From positions 1 to 46,580 of the forward strand of contig NZ_BAWH01000024.1 of assembly GCF_000586435.1 (NCBI RefSeq): 46,580 bases of DNA, given 5' to 3'. Shown here piece by piece: positions 1 to 10,329 of the stretch. The notes beneath the pieces are model-generated. The model was not told the DNA's origin and searched no databases. It was given only the letters and a program-made list of their open reading frames with translations. The position numbers were made by a program, and so were the translations under genes. Positions within the stretch are counted from its first letter, which is position 1. Each line of letters opens with the position of its first letter. Source of the DNA: Psychrobacter sp. JCM 18901. GTDB taxonomy: Bacteria > Pseudomonadota > Gammaproteobacteria > Pseudomonadales > Moraxellaceae.

Positions 1-34
1 TATTAATAGTAGACACTATCTAGGTTGATGGATT

Positions 35-777
35 ATGACTTTATTAGCAAAACCGAGTTTCTTGAAGAGTAGGATTAGAGTTGGGTTATGGACTACGGTT
101 GCTCTCGCTAGTCTTTGTACATCTCTCACGAATGCTGCACCTATTTACAAAGTGGTCGATGAGCAAACCGGTCAAGTCACCTTTACCGACCGTCCACAGG
201 ATTATGAGCAGCAAGTTGGCAAACAAGTCAGTCAAATGGCTATTACGACGGGTAATGAGACGAGCAGATCAACTAGTCTGAATACGACAACCAATCCTAA
301 TACAAGTCGCCAATCATCAAATGCGTCGCAGACAGTGACTGCTACTGAGTCGCCTGCGATAAATACTAAGGTTACCACGCCAGTAACTATCAGTTAGCCA
401 TTACTGAACCTAGCGAAGAGAGAGCCTATCGTCGTCCCGTACAGAATATCGATGTCAATGTGCAGATTAAGCCTGCGTTACAGGTAGGGGATAGTGCCCG
501 TATTTATTTTGATGACAAAGAGGTTGCACAAGGTTTGAGCGCGTCTATTGCTACTGTTGATGTTTTGCCAGGTACTCATACAATTAAGGCCATTATACAA
601 AGCGAAACTGGCCAAACACTTGAGCAAATCACACGTACTGTATACGTGATTCAAAACACGACTACATTGCAAGACAACAAAAGAAAGGCAGCGCAGCTAT
701 TGGCTTATCAAAAGCTAGCTTGGTATCAAAAATTGATGTTAAAGCTGCGTCAACAGGAAGTTGCTCAGTCACAATAA
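35..777 (+). CDS. DUF4124-domain exported protein (one frame break)
   Basis: Secreted or periplasmic protein of unknown function. The N-terminus has a basic start, a hydrophobic stretch and an Ala-rich cleavage region (about residues 1-35). It is followed by the DUF4124 signature: PIYKVVDEQTGQVTFTDRP resembles the usual Y+W-D-x-G-x-x-x-[FY]-[ST]D-x-P pattern. A Ser/Thr/Asn-rich linker follows, then a folded C-terminal part predicted to be beta-rich. The frame breaks at the AA at 385-386. Adding one A gives the continuous reading PVNYQLAITEPSEE and a 247-aa product ending at 777. DUF4124 proteins are common in gammaproteobacteria; the molecular role is unknown. It converges with the next gene on a shared terminator. 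Confidence 0.75.
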
Positions 778-820
778 TGGTCTCAATAATGATTGAATAT
801 AATGGATAGATATCGCTAGC

Positions 821-863
821 AAAATAAAAAGGCAAGCACCGTTAACGATGCTTGCCTTTTTTT
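821..863. terminator. Bidirectional rho-independent terminator
   Basis: The hairpin ggcaagca (831-838) pairs with tgcttgcc (849-856), flanked by an A-rich tract on the left and T7 on the right. It sits between convergent genes (stops at 777 and 902), so it can serve both strands. Confidence 0.85.
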
Positions 864-901
864 AATGTAAATCACTTATTTTATTTTAACTATAAGCTGT
901 C

Positions 902-1618
902 TTATTTAGTTAACTCGATGGTACCGTTAGCAGTCACAGAAATAGTGCTATTACCAGACTCAAAGCTTTGGCTTGGTACTGACTCGTCTGCCATTCCTGA
1001 TTTCATGCTCATAGCGCTATACATTGGACGTGGATAGTTGCTACCTGTGTTTAGGTTAACATTGACGACGCGGTAGCCACGAGCATCCCAAGCGCGGGTA
1101 AGGCTCTTAGCTTGCTGCTGAAAAGCGCGAGAAGCTTCGGTCATTAATTTTTGTTCTAGCGCATCTTTTTTGGTATCTGATACGCCAAAATTAAGATTGT
1201 CCATCACTAAGGTTTCTTGTAAGTCAGCAATTAGTTGGCTAGTCGCTGAAAAGTCTGTACTTTTTAAATCTATGTTTGCTTGACCTGTCCAGCCGATGAT
1301 TTTATCGTTTTTGTCATAGCGTGGATAGGTGCGCTGTTGCCCTGTGCTCACGGTCACGCTAGGGTAGCGCTTGGCAATTTTCATGGCATTGTTGATTGAG
1401 GTGTTAAGCATTGTAGCTAAAGTCTTAGAGTCAGTTGCTTGTGCTTTCTTGTACAAGCTGGCTCGTACTTCATCGTTCTGAATCTCTTCTTTTATTTCTG
1501 TCTGAAATGTCAGTTGATCGTAGCCTGTTGGCTCTGCATGGGCGCTACCCATCATCGCTGTCATGAGACAAACCGTACCAGAAGCTAGTGCTGCTTTATT
1601 CAATAAAGTATTTTTCAT
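902..1618 (-). CDS. SIMPL-domain (DUF541) periplasmic protein
   Basis: Predicted periplasmic protein of 238 aa. A signal peptide with cleavage after SAHA (residues 25-28) is clear. The body matches the SIMPL/DUF541 layout: alternating beta strands and helices, a segment on ordering of repeated measurements such as YPRYDKNDKIIGWTGQ, and a late GYRVVNVNLN strand. Family members (for example E. coli YggE) are linked to oxidative-stress tolerance, but no enzymatic activity is established. The reading frame is intact, and ATG at 1618 is preceded on the minus strand by a good AGGAGATAAT ribosome binding site. It is transcribed alone, convergent with the DUF4124 gene. Confidence 0.8.
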   Translation of the reverse strand: MKNTLLNKAALASGTVCLMTAMMGSAHAEPTGYDQLTFQTEIKEEIQNDEVRASLYKKAQATDSKTLATMLNTSINNAMKIAKRYPSVTVSTGQQRTYPRYDKNDKIIGWTGQANIDLKSTDFSATSQLIADLQETLVMDNLNFGVSDTKKDALEQKLMTEASRAFQQQAKSLTRAWDARGYRVVNVNLNTGSNYPRPMYSAMSMKSGMADESVPSQSFESGNSTISVTANGTIELTK

Positions 1619-1882
1619 TATTATCTCCTAAGTTGATTCTAATAATATATAAATGACAATTATCAACGCTCATTCATACATGAAAAGTTGTCCCTATTGT
1701 TCTCTAGAAATCGACATGGGTGCAACTTCATTCACTAAAATAGCAAAATTCATATAAGTTGCTGTGAGAATTTTGTGACCTAAGTTACTGATATAATTTG
1801 TGCTCATACATTGCGGACCTGAGCTAATGAACTAAATGACAGTGCTATTTAGGGCCTAAAGCAAACAGTTTTAAGATAGGGG
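1619..1882. other. Intergenic region upstream of SIMPL gene and ffs
   Basis: No gene seen. It carries the outward promoter area of the minus-strand SIMPL gene and leads into the ffs promoter. A TATAAT at 1792-1797 could be another plus-strand -10 box, but a -35 at normal spacing is not evident. Confidence 0.4.
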
Positions 1883-1910
1883 TTGTAAAATTAAAAATTT
1901 CTTGTATAAT
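1883..1910 (+). promoter_or_regulatory. Promoter of ffs
   Basis: TTGTAA at 1883-1888 and a perfect TATAAT at 1905-1910 are separated by 16 bases. A start 7-9 bases downstream falls at about 1917-1919, matching the first paired base of the 4.5S RNA. Confidence 0.7.
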
Positions 1911-1918
1911 TTGCGACT

Positions 1919-2030
1919 GGTGGCTCCATTGGTAGCCTCGCAACATTGTTCTATGAATCCCGCCAGGACCGGAAGGTAGCAACGGTAATAGTTATAGTGT
2001 GTGCCGAGGATGTGCTGATGGAGTCGCTTT
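1919..2030 (+). ncRNA. ffs: 4.5S SRP RNA (bacterial small SRP RNA)
   Basis: RNA component of the signal recognition particle, which binds Ffh and targets nascent membrane proteins to FtsY/SecYEG. The conserved apical domain is plain: CAGGACCGGAAGGTAGCA (1964-1981), containing the GGAA tetraloop region, and the symmetric partner GTGTGCCGAGG (1998-2009). The terminal helix is visible: ggtggctccat (1919-1929) pairs with atggagtcgct (2018-2028). The length of about 110 nt matches the gammaproteobacterial small form. A T7 tract follows directly and probably terminates transcription. Confidence 0.93.
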
Positions 2031-2091
2031 TTTTGCCTAAAATTTGATAATTATATTTATAAAGTATCAAAGACATATTTGTAATGTATTA

Positions 2092-2118
2092 AGCCCTTCA
2101 TTGTAAAGGGCTTTTTTT
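2092..2118 (+). terminator. Rho-independent terminator downstream of ffs
   Basis: The stem agccctt (2092-2098) pairs with aagggct (2106-2112), followed by T7. It may back up termination of the ffs transcript. Confidence 0.8.
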
Positions 2119-2290
2119 GGGTCAAATTTTTGTCTGATGGTTAGCTAATTGCTTATGTAGTTTTCAATTTAATTTCCTGTTCGATTTCCTTTATAGTTCC
2201 GATCTAGTTCTAAGGTTTTATTGATTAATATGAGTTAAAATACAATGTATTAACTTTTTATTAACATTCTAGACACCTTGGAGTTTGATT

Positions 2291-2887
2291 ATGAAGATGT
2301 TTGTTTGGCTATTCATTGCATTTTTGGTGTTGGTAGTTGTGATTGGGGTATCCATTTTTAATAAATTGGTACGCGCACGTAACCAAGCAAAGAACGGCTT
2401 TGCTCAAATAGATGTACAACTAAAGCGTCGTCATGATCTGATTCCAAACTTGGTCGAAACTGCCAAGCGTTATTTGAGTCATGAAGAAGAAACACTCACT
2501 CGCGTCATTAGCGCGCGTAATCATGCTCAAGATCTACAAGACTCTAATAAGCATCAGCCAGACTCGCTAGAGCATATGGCACTGTTTGCAAAAGCAGAAG
2601 GTATGCTGTCTAAAGCGTTGGGTCAATTTTCCGCTGTCGTCGAAGCCTACCCAGAGCTCAAAGCCGATAGTATGATCAAGGAACTCATGGACGAACTAAC
2701 CAATACGGAAAATCGCATCGGATTTGCCCGTCAGCATTATAATGACAGCGTAATGTTTTATAATAATGATCGCGAAGTCTTTCCTAATAACCTCGTTAGT
2801 ACGACGTTTGGCTTTCGTCCACTCAGTCAGTTGGTATTCGAAGACAGAGAAGCGATTGCTCAGGCACCGATTGTCAATATGGGCTAA
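2291..2887 (+). CDS. lemA: LemA family membrane-anchored protein
   Basis: LemA-family protein of 198 aa. An N-terminal membrane helix (about residues 2-22, rich in Val, Leu and Ile) is followed by a soluble all-helical bundle. The family hallmarks are visible: RNQAKNGFAQIDVQLKRRHD then LIPNLVETAKRY, with later EAYPELKAD and ELTNTENRIGFARQHYND. ATG at 2291 is chosen because GGAG (2280-2283) lies 7 bases upstream; a TTG at 2285 is also in frame. The frame is intact. It is followed 40 bases later by the M48 peptidase gene, a recurrent pairing in bacteria. The biochemical role of LemA is unsettled; an envelope function is inferred. Confidence 0.9.
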   Translation: MKMFVWLFIAFLVLVVVIGVSIFNKLVRARNQAKNGFAQIDVQLKRRHDLIPNLVETAKRYLSHEEETLTRVISARNHAQDLQDSNKHQPDSLEHMALFAKAEGMLSKALGQFSAVVEAYPELKADSMIKELMDELTNTENRIGFARQHYNDSVMFYNNDREVFPNNLVSTTFGFRPLSQLVFEDREAIAQAPIVNMG

Positions 2888-2927
2888 GGTTTAGACAATT
2901 TTGGCGAACTCTAGGCAGCCTAATCTG

Positions 2928-5857
2928 ATGGATTTTTTTTGGTGAACAGCGGATACGTACGCGGCGCAGTCTATTACTTTATGGACTGTTTTTCCTGATT
3001 GTACTTGCTCATATGGCAGTGGGACTGGCTGTCATGTCTATACTGCTGACAGTATTTACAGGCGGTATATACTACTGGGTATTGGTTCTGGTCATTGTCT
3101 TGACGTTAGGCAGTTTCGTTGGTGGTAGTTTTTTTTAGAGTATCGACGCCTGCGAGCAGGTGGCCGCGCTATTGCTCAGCGAGTAGGGGCGGTTAGGCTA
3201 TTCATTGATAACAGCCAAGAAGCATGGGAGCACAGTCAAGGAGTCGCTCATCAACACGAAGCTGAAGAAAAGGTTCGCTATAGTTCACGTCATATAGCAG
3301 TAAGTGACGAGCGCGATTTTCCGCCCGTTTATCGTCGCTACTATGAAATCGCTCAACAACTGGCCATTGCGGCAGGTTTGCAAACCCCTATTTTGTACGT
3401 GCTACCTGACGAGCAGGGTATCAACGGTTTCGTCGCTGGTCGCCATAGCTCAGATATGGTACTCGTCGTTACTCAAGGTGCGCTAGATAAACTGTCTGAT
3501 GAGGCGCTATACGGACTCATTGGTCATGAATATGGTCATATATTGCACGGTGATGCTACGTTCAATTTACAGCTGATGGTGGTATTGGCAGGCTTGCAGA
3601 TACTATACGACTGGAGTGACCCAATATCTAATTACCGTTATTTTGATAGCGATAGTATTTCCCAAAAGTTTCTATCACAGAGACAGGTTGATACGCTTGC
3701 ACGCAATACAGAAGCGCAAACCGCCAGTTTTACCACGCATAGTGAATGGGTCGCTTATTGGCAGCAGCAATCACAACAACAGCAGTCCTCAGCCAAGCGT
3801 CAGTCTAAATGGGTGCAAACGCCACCTATAATAGATCGTCAAGCCCCGCGTAGTGTCTGGACATTGCTACTGCATGGTTTGAGCTTCTCTAGTATGGCAA
3901 GCGCGCAGTTGATTAAGCACAGTTTTAATCGTGAGCGCGAGCTACTTGCTGATGCCACCAGCGTTCAGTTAACACGTATGCCTGCGATTATCGAAACCTT
4001 AAAAGCTATTCATCAAGACTCGCTCGGCTCGCGTTTGTCTGGCATCGCCGATATCAATGGACTCAGTCATTTTTTCTTTGCTAGTAGTGGGGCAGACTTG
4101 GGTGATGTGTCATGGTTTGCCACACATCCAAGCTTGACTGAGCGTATGAGCGCTATTAATGCGGATGCTTATCATGAGTTTGCGGTACAAGTTGCCAAAG
4201 AAAAGCGAATAAATCAGCAAAAGGTCAAAGAAATATATAGGCAACGACGCTTAGGTGATTGGGGGGCAACAAAAGAAAATAGCCTAAGTGAATATTTGCC
4301 AGAAAGAAACGTGCAGCATTCGTCAGTATTTGAGACTCAAACAGCTGCAACGATTAATATAAGAGACAATAAACAGATAAGTGACGCAAAAGTTCTTGCT
4401 GAATCTATAAGCGAAAATCGTAATAAAGATAATGGCGAATTAGAGATTGATGACGGTTTAGAGTTTGCCGTAGAAGCTGATGTGGTGGTCGATGGGCGGC
4501 TTCAAGTACAGGCCGAAGACGTTGGCGTTCATCAGCTATTAAAACCGTGGCAGTCCAAACCTGACGCTGACCTACCAGAAAACACATTAATTGGGTTTAA
4601 TGATATTAAAAAGGTATCACTACCTCAGTACATACTCAACCATAGTCATCATCTTTAGGTGCGCTAGCATTAGTCGAAGCTGTCTTGCTTTGTCATCAGC
4701 ATCAATCATTATCAACGACTGCCACTTATAGTTTGAATGATATTTGGAATGATGGCTTCTCTGTTGCGACTGACTCGACTTCCCATGAGCAAATATTACC
4801 GCATAGGATAGATACTAAGCTGATGACAGTAGTAGCCAGTTTGGACAGGCGTTTAGACAGCGCTTTGATTGAGCTCGCCTTAAATCAATTGCATCAAAAG
4901 AATTTATCTGAACTATGTATTGAAGATCTAAAGCTCAAAAGTAAAAACGATCATAGTCACGACAGTCATCAGTACTATAAAAAACAAGAGAAATGCCGTA
5001 CGATGTTGTTGCGTTATCAGCAGGGCATATTTGAGCTGTTTAACCAACAGCTGACATCTGACTTAACCAAAAGCTTAGCTTATGATTCGTCAGATAAAAA
5101 TATAGCTAGTGATAACGCTCATGCGGTTGCGATTACTCTGAATAACCCGTTAGCTTTAGCACATCAAAAATCGCCAATATCATCATTATGGCAAGCGCTA
5201 CATTTGCAGCAGTTACTACCGATATTGTCTAAAGTTTTACAAGATACAGACGCGCAGTCTCTATGGCCGCAAATACTAAAGACTGGTATGGAAGACGTAA
5301 GGGCGCAACTAGATCCTTCAAGTCAGGCGTTTACAGGACTTAGTAAATCAGAAGTATCAGTTGTTGTCTTATTGGCTTATCGACTATCAAAAGATGCAAA
5401 AGGCCAGATGATCTCACTGCATGACCGATCGTTATTGAGTGAGGGTAACGACAGTGTGGCGCATTATATTGTAGATTTGAGACGGCATGCGCGCTTGATT
5501 AATATTGATCTGGTGACAGTAAGCGATGTTAATTTACAGTGGCTATTATTGACCGCACAGCACTTGAATAGCATTCAGTTATTGGCGATTATTTCTGCGG
5601 TTCCTGTCTCTGCCAATCACTTTATCAAGCGCTTGGTAGGTGATCCGAATGCTGATAATTATCGAGAGAAGCAACAGGATGGTAGTCAAATAGATTATAA
5701 TGAAAGTGAAATGAGCCAGCCTACTCATAATGAGTATCGCCAATGGCTAAGTACGTTGCATACGGTGATGTTACACGATACGATAATCAGCCAAGATGAA
5801 TACGATTGTTTGTTGGCAATATCAGAGCGTTGGCTCGGTATTCGACAGCTGTTTTGA
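2928..5857 (+). CDS. Large membrane-anchored M48 family metallopeptidase (three frame breaks)
   Basis: Zinc metallopeptidase related to HtpX/Ste24. The corrected product is about 976 aa, far longer than the roughly 290 aa of HtpX. Order: two N-terminal membrane helices (about residues 10-70); then the zinc site HEYGH in LIGHEYGHILHGD and, downstream, the glutamate ligand in RERELLADATSVQLTR; then ATHPSLTERM, typical of M48. The long C-terminal half after about residue 580 has no motif I recognise apart from a hydrophobic LGALALVEAVLL stretch. Breaks: T8 at 2933-2940 should be T7, T8 at 3129-3136 should be T9, and one base is missing near 4646-4650. The last site is less clearly a homopolymer. 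The gene follows lemA closely, probably as an operon. Confidence 0.82.
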
Positions 5858-5971
5858 TGGGCATGTATTTATTACTTAATTGATAGTATAGCGCATGCTT
5901 AATGAGAGCTGCCAAAACCATAAAAATATCTATAAATGATATAAACAAAATGAGTAGGATAGTAGAGTCGA

Positions 5972-6894
5972 ATGAGTGATACCCAAGACCCGCTAACTGT
6001 ATTACAGCGCCGTGTGCAGCAACGCCAAATTCTAGCGATGATGGGTATCAATCAGTGGGTACAACCTGAGTCAGAAACCATCAATATGACGGACATTGCG
6101 ACAGTTTCGGTTGAGCAGTCACATATTGATTCCACTGATATTGAGCCTAATAACAATGAAGTAGCGAGCGCTAGAATTGCAGGTACAGTTGATCAACCGT
6201 CTGATGGTTATGATATCAGTGATTATAACGATAGCGACTATGTTACCGATGAGTATGAGATTGATTCGCAAGCTACCAATGAACTGACGGCTAGTGAGCA
6301 AAGCCTGTTACTTATAGTTTTGATTCCGTTGATTCAAATACGGTCAGTTCAGATGCTGTTAGTTCAAGTACTGAATCTAATTATCATGACATCCCAAGTA
6401 CTGCATCGAACCAAACTGCTGTAACCTCTACGAATGCACCTATTGAGCAACCTCAATTTGCGCAGAATAATTTTCCGCAAAGTAGTTTTCCACAGAGTGC
6501 TAGTGATGACAGCATAAATGATGATAGCTTAAAAAAAGTGGCACCATTTGACCTGCAAGGTGGTCGCTATGGTGACTGGGTAATATTGGTTGATATCAAA
6601 GCGCTAAATAGTGACAGTCAAAAACTATGGCAAAACATCACTCAAGCGCTATCAATCACTTGCGAGACAACATCATTCCCGATTTGCGACGGTATGGATA
6701 CTGCTGAGCTTGCCAATGCCAGTCTTGCAGGATATATTTTTCGAATTGGCAGAAGCGAAGAAATACAAGTTGCTGCACTAACAGCGATACCTGATGGCCT
6801 ACAACATCCCAATCTGACCACTGTGCCGACATTAGAAGAAATGCTCGCAGACAGTGATGCTAAACGTCAGTTGTGGGAGCAGATATCTCATTGA
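5972..6894 (+). CDS. holD: Putative DNA polymerase III psi subunit (HolD-like) with long disordered insert (one frame break)
   Basis: Probable psi subunit of the clamp-loader complex, which links the tau/gamma loader to chi and SSB. I base this on two ends that match E. coli HolD. The N-terminal QRRVQQRQILAMMGINQWV parallels the RRDWQLQQLGITQW clamp-loader-binding peptide. The C-terminal block ends in FRIG then VPTLEEMLADSDAKRQLWEQI, paralleling WRLG and ALTDLRANPTARAALWQQI. Between them lies about 140 residues of Asp/Ser/Asn/Gln-rich low-complexity sequence, absent from the 137-aa E. coli protein. The corrected length is 307 aa after adding one A at 6310. The next gene is serC, not rimI as in E. 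coli. A conserved hypothetical protein is the alternative. Confidence 0.62.
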
Positions 6895-6987
6895 GTTGTA
6901 TAAAAACTAACATCGATACCATTGCCTTTATCAACAAACTGAAATAAAAAAACATCCTTTTATTTCATCATACCTAGGACTGTGATT

Positions 6988-8115
6988 ATGCCTACAACCC
7001 CAACGTCTACAGCAACTGCCACCCCGCATCGCCTGCCAAATTTTTGTGCTGGTCCTGCTACTATGCCAACAGCCGTATTAGCGCGCGCGCAGAGCGAACT
7101 GCTTGATTGGCAAGGTCGCGGCCTGTCGGTCATGGAAGTCAGCCATCGTAGTAAAGAGTATATGGCCATTACTGACAAGGCGGAAGCTAAGCTACGCACG
7201 CTTATGGAAATACCAGATAACTATAAAGTGCTGTTTTTGCAAGGTGGCGCAAGTTTGCAGTTTTCTGCGATTCCATTGAATCTGTTAAATGGCGGACGCG
7301 GTGACTATTTGACGACAGGAGCGTGGTCAGGTAAAGCAATCAAAGAAGCTAAGCGCTATGAAGCATTGGGTTTGGGCGAGATTAATTTAGTTGCGACTGG
7401 CAAAGAGAATAACTTTACTGACGTACCAGCGCAAAGCGATTGGAATATCAGTAAAGACGCCGTTTATTTTCATTACTGTGCTAATGAAACAATTCATGGC
7501 CTACAGATATTTGAGCCGCCACAAGTAGATGCGCCAATCATTGCTGATATGTCATCTTGTATCTTGTCGCAGCCGATAGATGTGTCTAAATTTGGCATGA
7601 TCTACGCGGGCGCCCAGAAAAACATCGGTCCTGCAGGTCTAGTCATTGTCATTATCCGTGACGATTTGATGGGGCAAGCAAGTGAATGGTGTCCTATGCT
7701 GCTGAACTATGAGCATCAAGCTGACAAAGAGTCTATGTCTAACACGCCAGCGACGTATTCTTGGTACTTAGCAGGGCTGGTGTTTGATTGGTTGGAAGAG
7801 CAGGGAGGTGTAGCTGCTATCGGTAAAATCAATCAGCAAAAAGCTGACTTACTTTATAAGACAATCGATGACAGCAGTTTTTATAATAATCCAGTAGATT
7901 CTAAGTATCGTTCTATCATGAACGTGCCATTTACTTTAGCAGACAGCAGCCTTGATAAAGTATTCTTAGAAGAGTCAGAAAAAGCTGGCTTGTTAAATCT
8001 AAAAGGTCATCGTGACGTAGGCGGTATGCGAGCCAGCATCTACAATGCCGTACCAATTGAGTGGGTACAGCAGCTGGTTGACTTTATGATTGCGTTCGAA
8101 AAAAAGCACGCCTAA
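6988..8115 (+). CDS. serC: Phosphoserine aminotransferase
   Basis: PLP-dependent enzyme that converts 3-phosphohydroxypyruvate to phosphoserine in serine synthesis, and also acts in pyridoxine synthesis. The 375-aa product is intact and of typical length. Family motifs: NFCAGPATMP at the N-terminus, VMEVSHRSKEY, LFLQGGASLQF, then YAGAQKNIGPAG with the PLP-binding lysine, and GHRDVGGMRASIYNA near the C-terminus. ATG at 6988 has AGGA at 6976-6979 upstream; a GTG at 6982 is less likely. It lies 93 bases after the HolD-like gene and ends in a strong terminator, so it is probably expressed alone or with the gene before it. Confidence 0.96.
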   Translation: MPTTPTSTATATPHRLPNFCAGPATMPTAVLARAQSELLDWQGRGLSVMEVSHRSKEYMAITDKAEAKLRTLMEIPDNYKVLFLQGGASLQFSAIPLNLLNGGRGDYLTTGAWSGKAIKEAKRYEALGLGEINLVATGKENNFTDVPAQSDWNISKDAVYFHYCANETIHGLQIFEPPQVDAPIIADMSSCILSQPIDVSKFGMIYAGAQKNIGPAGLVIVIIRDDLMGQASEWCPMLLNYEHQADKESMSNTPATYSWYLAGLVFDWLEEQGGVAAIGKINQQKADLLYKTIDDSSFYNNPVDSKYRSIMNVPFTLADSSLDKVFLEESEKAGLLNLKGHRDVGGMRASIYNAVPIEWVQQLVDFMIAFEKKHA

Positions 8116-8170
8116 GCAAGATAATAACTGCTAGCGTATAGAGTCTTCATATATAAAATATACATCAAGA

Positions 8171-8203
8171 AGGGCGTAACTAGTCATGGTTGCGCCTTTT
8201 TTT
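8171..8203 (+). terminator. Rho-independent terminator after serC
   Basis: The stem ggcgtaac (8173-8180) pairs with gttgcgcc (8189-8196), with one T-G pair, followed by T7. Confidence 0.85.
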
Positions 8204-8291
8204 ATATTTATAAACAAATAATTTGGTCATGCTAGCGCATAGTGATAATAGTATATTGCTATCACCATTAAGTCATATCCACGGCAAACCA

Positions 8292-8310
8292 TTAGGTTAA
8301 AAAAACCTAA
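8292..8310. promoter_or_regulatory. Perfect inverted repeat upstream of yejA
   Basis: TTAGGTT and AACCTAA (7 bp each) are separated by A5, about 97 bases before the yejA start. The position suits an operator, with possible -10-like sequence TATAAC at 8333-8338 downstream. No known regulator is recognised. The A7 tract includes part of the right arm, so its length may be miscalled. Confidence 0.35.
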
Positions 8311-8406
8311 GTTTGTTATGATAAAATTTTGCTATAACGCTGTTTTGCTGTCAGGCTTTACGTTTTGATATTTATATTGGTTAGCATAGAGGTTTGTTAT
8401 AACGTC

Positions 8407-10243
8407 ATGATAATAAAAAAACGCCCTGTTAAAAGCCATGTTGCTAACCATTACTGTCAGTTGGATACCGAGCAGTATCGCTGCACCTATCACGACGACC
8501 GCGCTTGGTCACAATAGCCCTACTGAGTACATCAATGCACCTTACTTACCTTATGCCAATCCAAAAGCGCCATCAGGGGGTACGCTGTCTCTAGATGCTC
8601 GCGGTACGTTTAATAGCGCCAACAAATGGATGACCACGGGTGTGGCGATGATTGGCACAGACTATCTGTATGATACTTTGATGACTGGTTCATTAAATGA
8701 AGCATTTACCATGTATCCGCAGCTGGCAAGTAAAGTGACATATGATCCAGATGATACGAGCTGGATTATCTATCATCTCAACCCTGATGCTCGTTTTTGG
8801 GATGGGTCGGGTGTGACCAGTCGTGATGTAAAAGCGACTTTTGAGGCGATATTGAACAAAGGCCCCATGTATATTCGCAGTTATCTTAGCGATATCAAAG
8901 ACATTCAAATCATTAATGATCAACAAGTAAAGTTTGTCTTTGCCTCTGCTGACAACAAAGAGATTTTACTGACTGTTGGGCAGTTTCCTATATTTGCCAA
9001 ATCTTCCATTGATGCCGATTTTGAGAAAATCAGTCTGTCACCATTGATGGGTAGTGGTCCTTATAAGTTGGGACGCGTCGATGCTGGGCGTTCGGTAAGT
9101 TATATACGTGATCCCAATTATTGGGGTCGTGATTTGATGGTCAATCGTGGCCGCTACAACTTTGATATGATCAAGTTTGTTTATTATCAAAGTGATGAGA
9201 TTGCCTTTGAGGGTTTTAAATCTGGTCAATACCGTTTTCGCCCCGAAAATAAAGCATCGAACTGGGTAACTGGGTATAATTTCCCTGCCGTAAAAGCAGG
9301 GCTTATCCAAAAAGAGACGATAACCAGTCAAAATCCAGTACCGATGCAAGCGTTGGTGATGAATTTGCGTCGCCCAATCTTTCAAGATATTAAAGTTCGC
9401 CAAGCACTGACAGCTGCTTATGATTTTGAATGGATGAATAAAACCTTATTTCATGGGCAATATGAACGCTTGCAAAGCTTTTTTCATGGCTCAGAGCTCG
9501 CCGCAATGGGTACGCCATCTGACGCAGAAATGCAGGTGTTGACGCCGTTATTGTCTGAGCTTGAACCGACTCAGCGCCAAGCAACATTAGCAGAGTGGCA
9601 GCTACCCACCAGTGATGGGAACGGCTTTAATCGTCAAGGGTTATTAGAGGCGCGTAAGCTTCTATTAGAGGCTGGGTTTTATTATGAGGATATGAAACTA
9701 TATCAACCTGATGGATCGCTTGCCCAGATTGAGATTTTGATGACAGGCGAGACCATGGGCCGTGTCTTGTTGCCTTATATTCGCAATCTAAAACGCTTGG
9801 GATTTGATGCAACCTTGCGCCAAGTCGATGGGCCGCAATATTATGAGCGTATGCGCCGTTTTGACTATGACATGGTAGTGGACGTATTTGCTCAAAGTCT
9901 ATCTCCTGGTGCTGAGCAAGCGGCATTCTGGGGTAGCGCTGCTGCTGACGAGCCTGGCAATCATAATAGTGCTGGTATCAAGAATGCAGCCGTCGATAAG
10001 GTCGTTGCTGCCCTTGGTAATGCTAAAAATCGTGACGAGATTGTACTGTATACGCAGGTGCTAGATCGGTTGTTGCGCGCAGGGCATTATGTCGTACCAC
10101 TATACGGTAAGTCTGGCACCAATGTCGCCTACTGGGATCAGTATCGCCATACTGAAAAGCTACCGACCAATGCTGTTGGTATCGATTACTGGTGGGTAGA
10201 TAAAGAGGCAGAAGGACGTATCAATAAGTATTTAAAGCAGTAG
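8407..10243 (+). CDS. yejA: Periplasmic peptide-binding protein of a YejABEF-type ABC importer (one frame break)
   Basis: Solute-binding protein (family 5, SBP_bac_5) that delivers oligopeptides to YejBEF; in E. coli this system also takes up microcin C. The mature part carries the family pattern: LGHNSPTEYINAPYLPYANP, YDTLMTGSLNE, DDTSWIIYHLNPDARFWDG, then MGSGPYKLG and VRQALTAAYDFEWMNKTLF. The uninterrupted frame begins at ATG 8438 and gives a poor leader. Reading the A7 at 8415-8421 as A6 extends it to ATG 8407 and yields a convincing signal peptide (MIIKNALLKAMLLTITVSW, then PSSIAA). The corrected length is 611 aa. The permease genes follow after a MITE and gloB. Confidence 0.88.
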
Positions 10244-10329
10244 ACAGTTTTTATTATAAAGTTTGACCCGATACCGATAACAACAGTCAGCTGAGCATAT
10301 ATGCTGTTGCTGTCAAATAACAGTTAGAT

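Noticed and set aside
2928..3377. Separate small membrane protein between lemA and the M48 gene
   Set aside because: After the two T-run corrections this segment reads straight into the peptidase with the expected two membrane helices.
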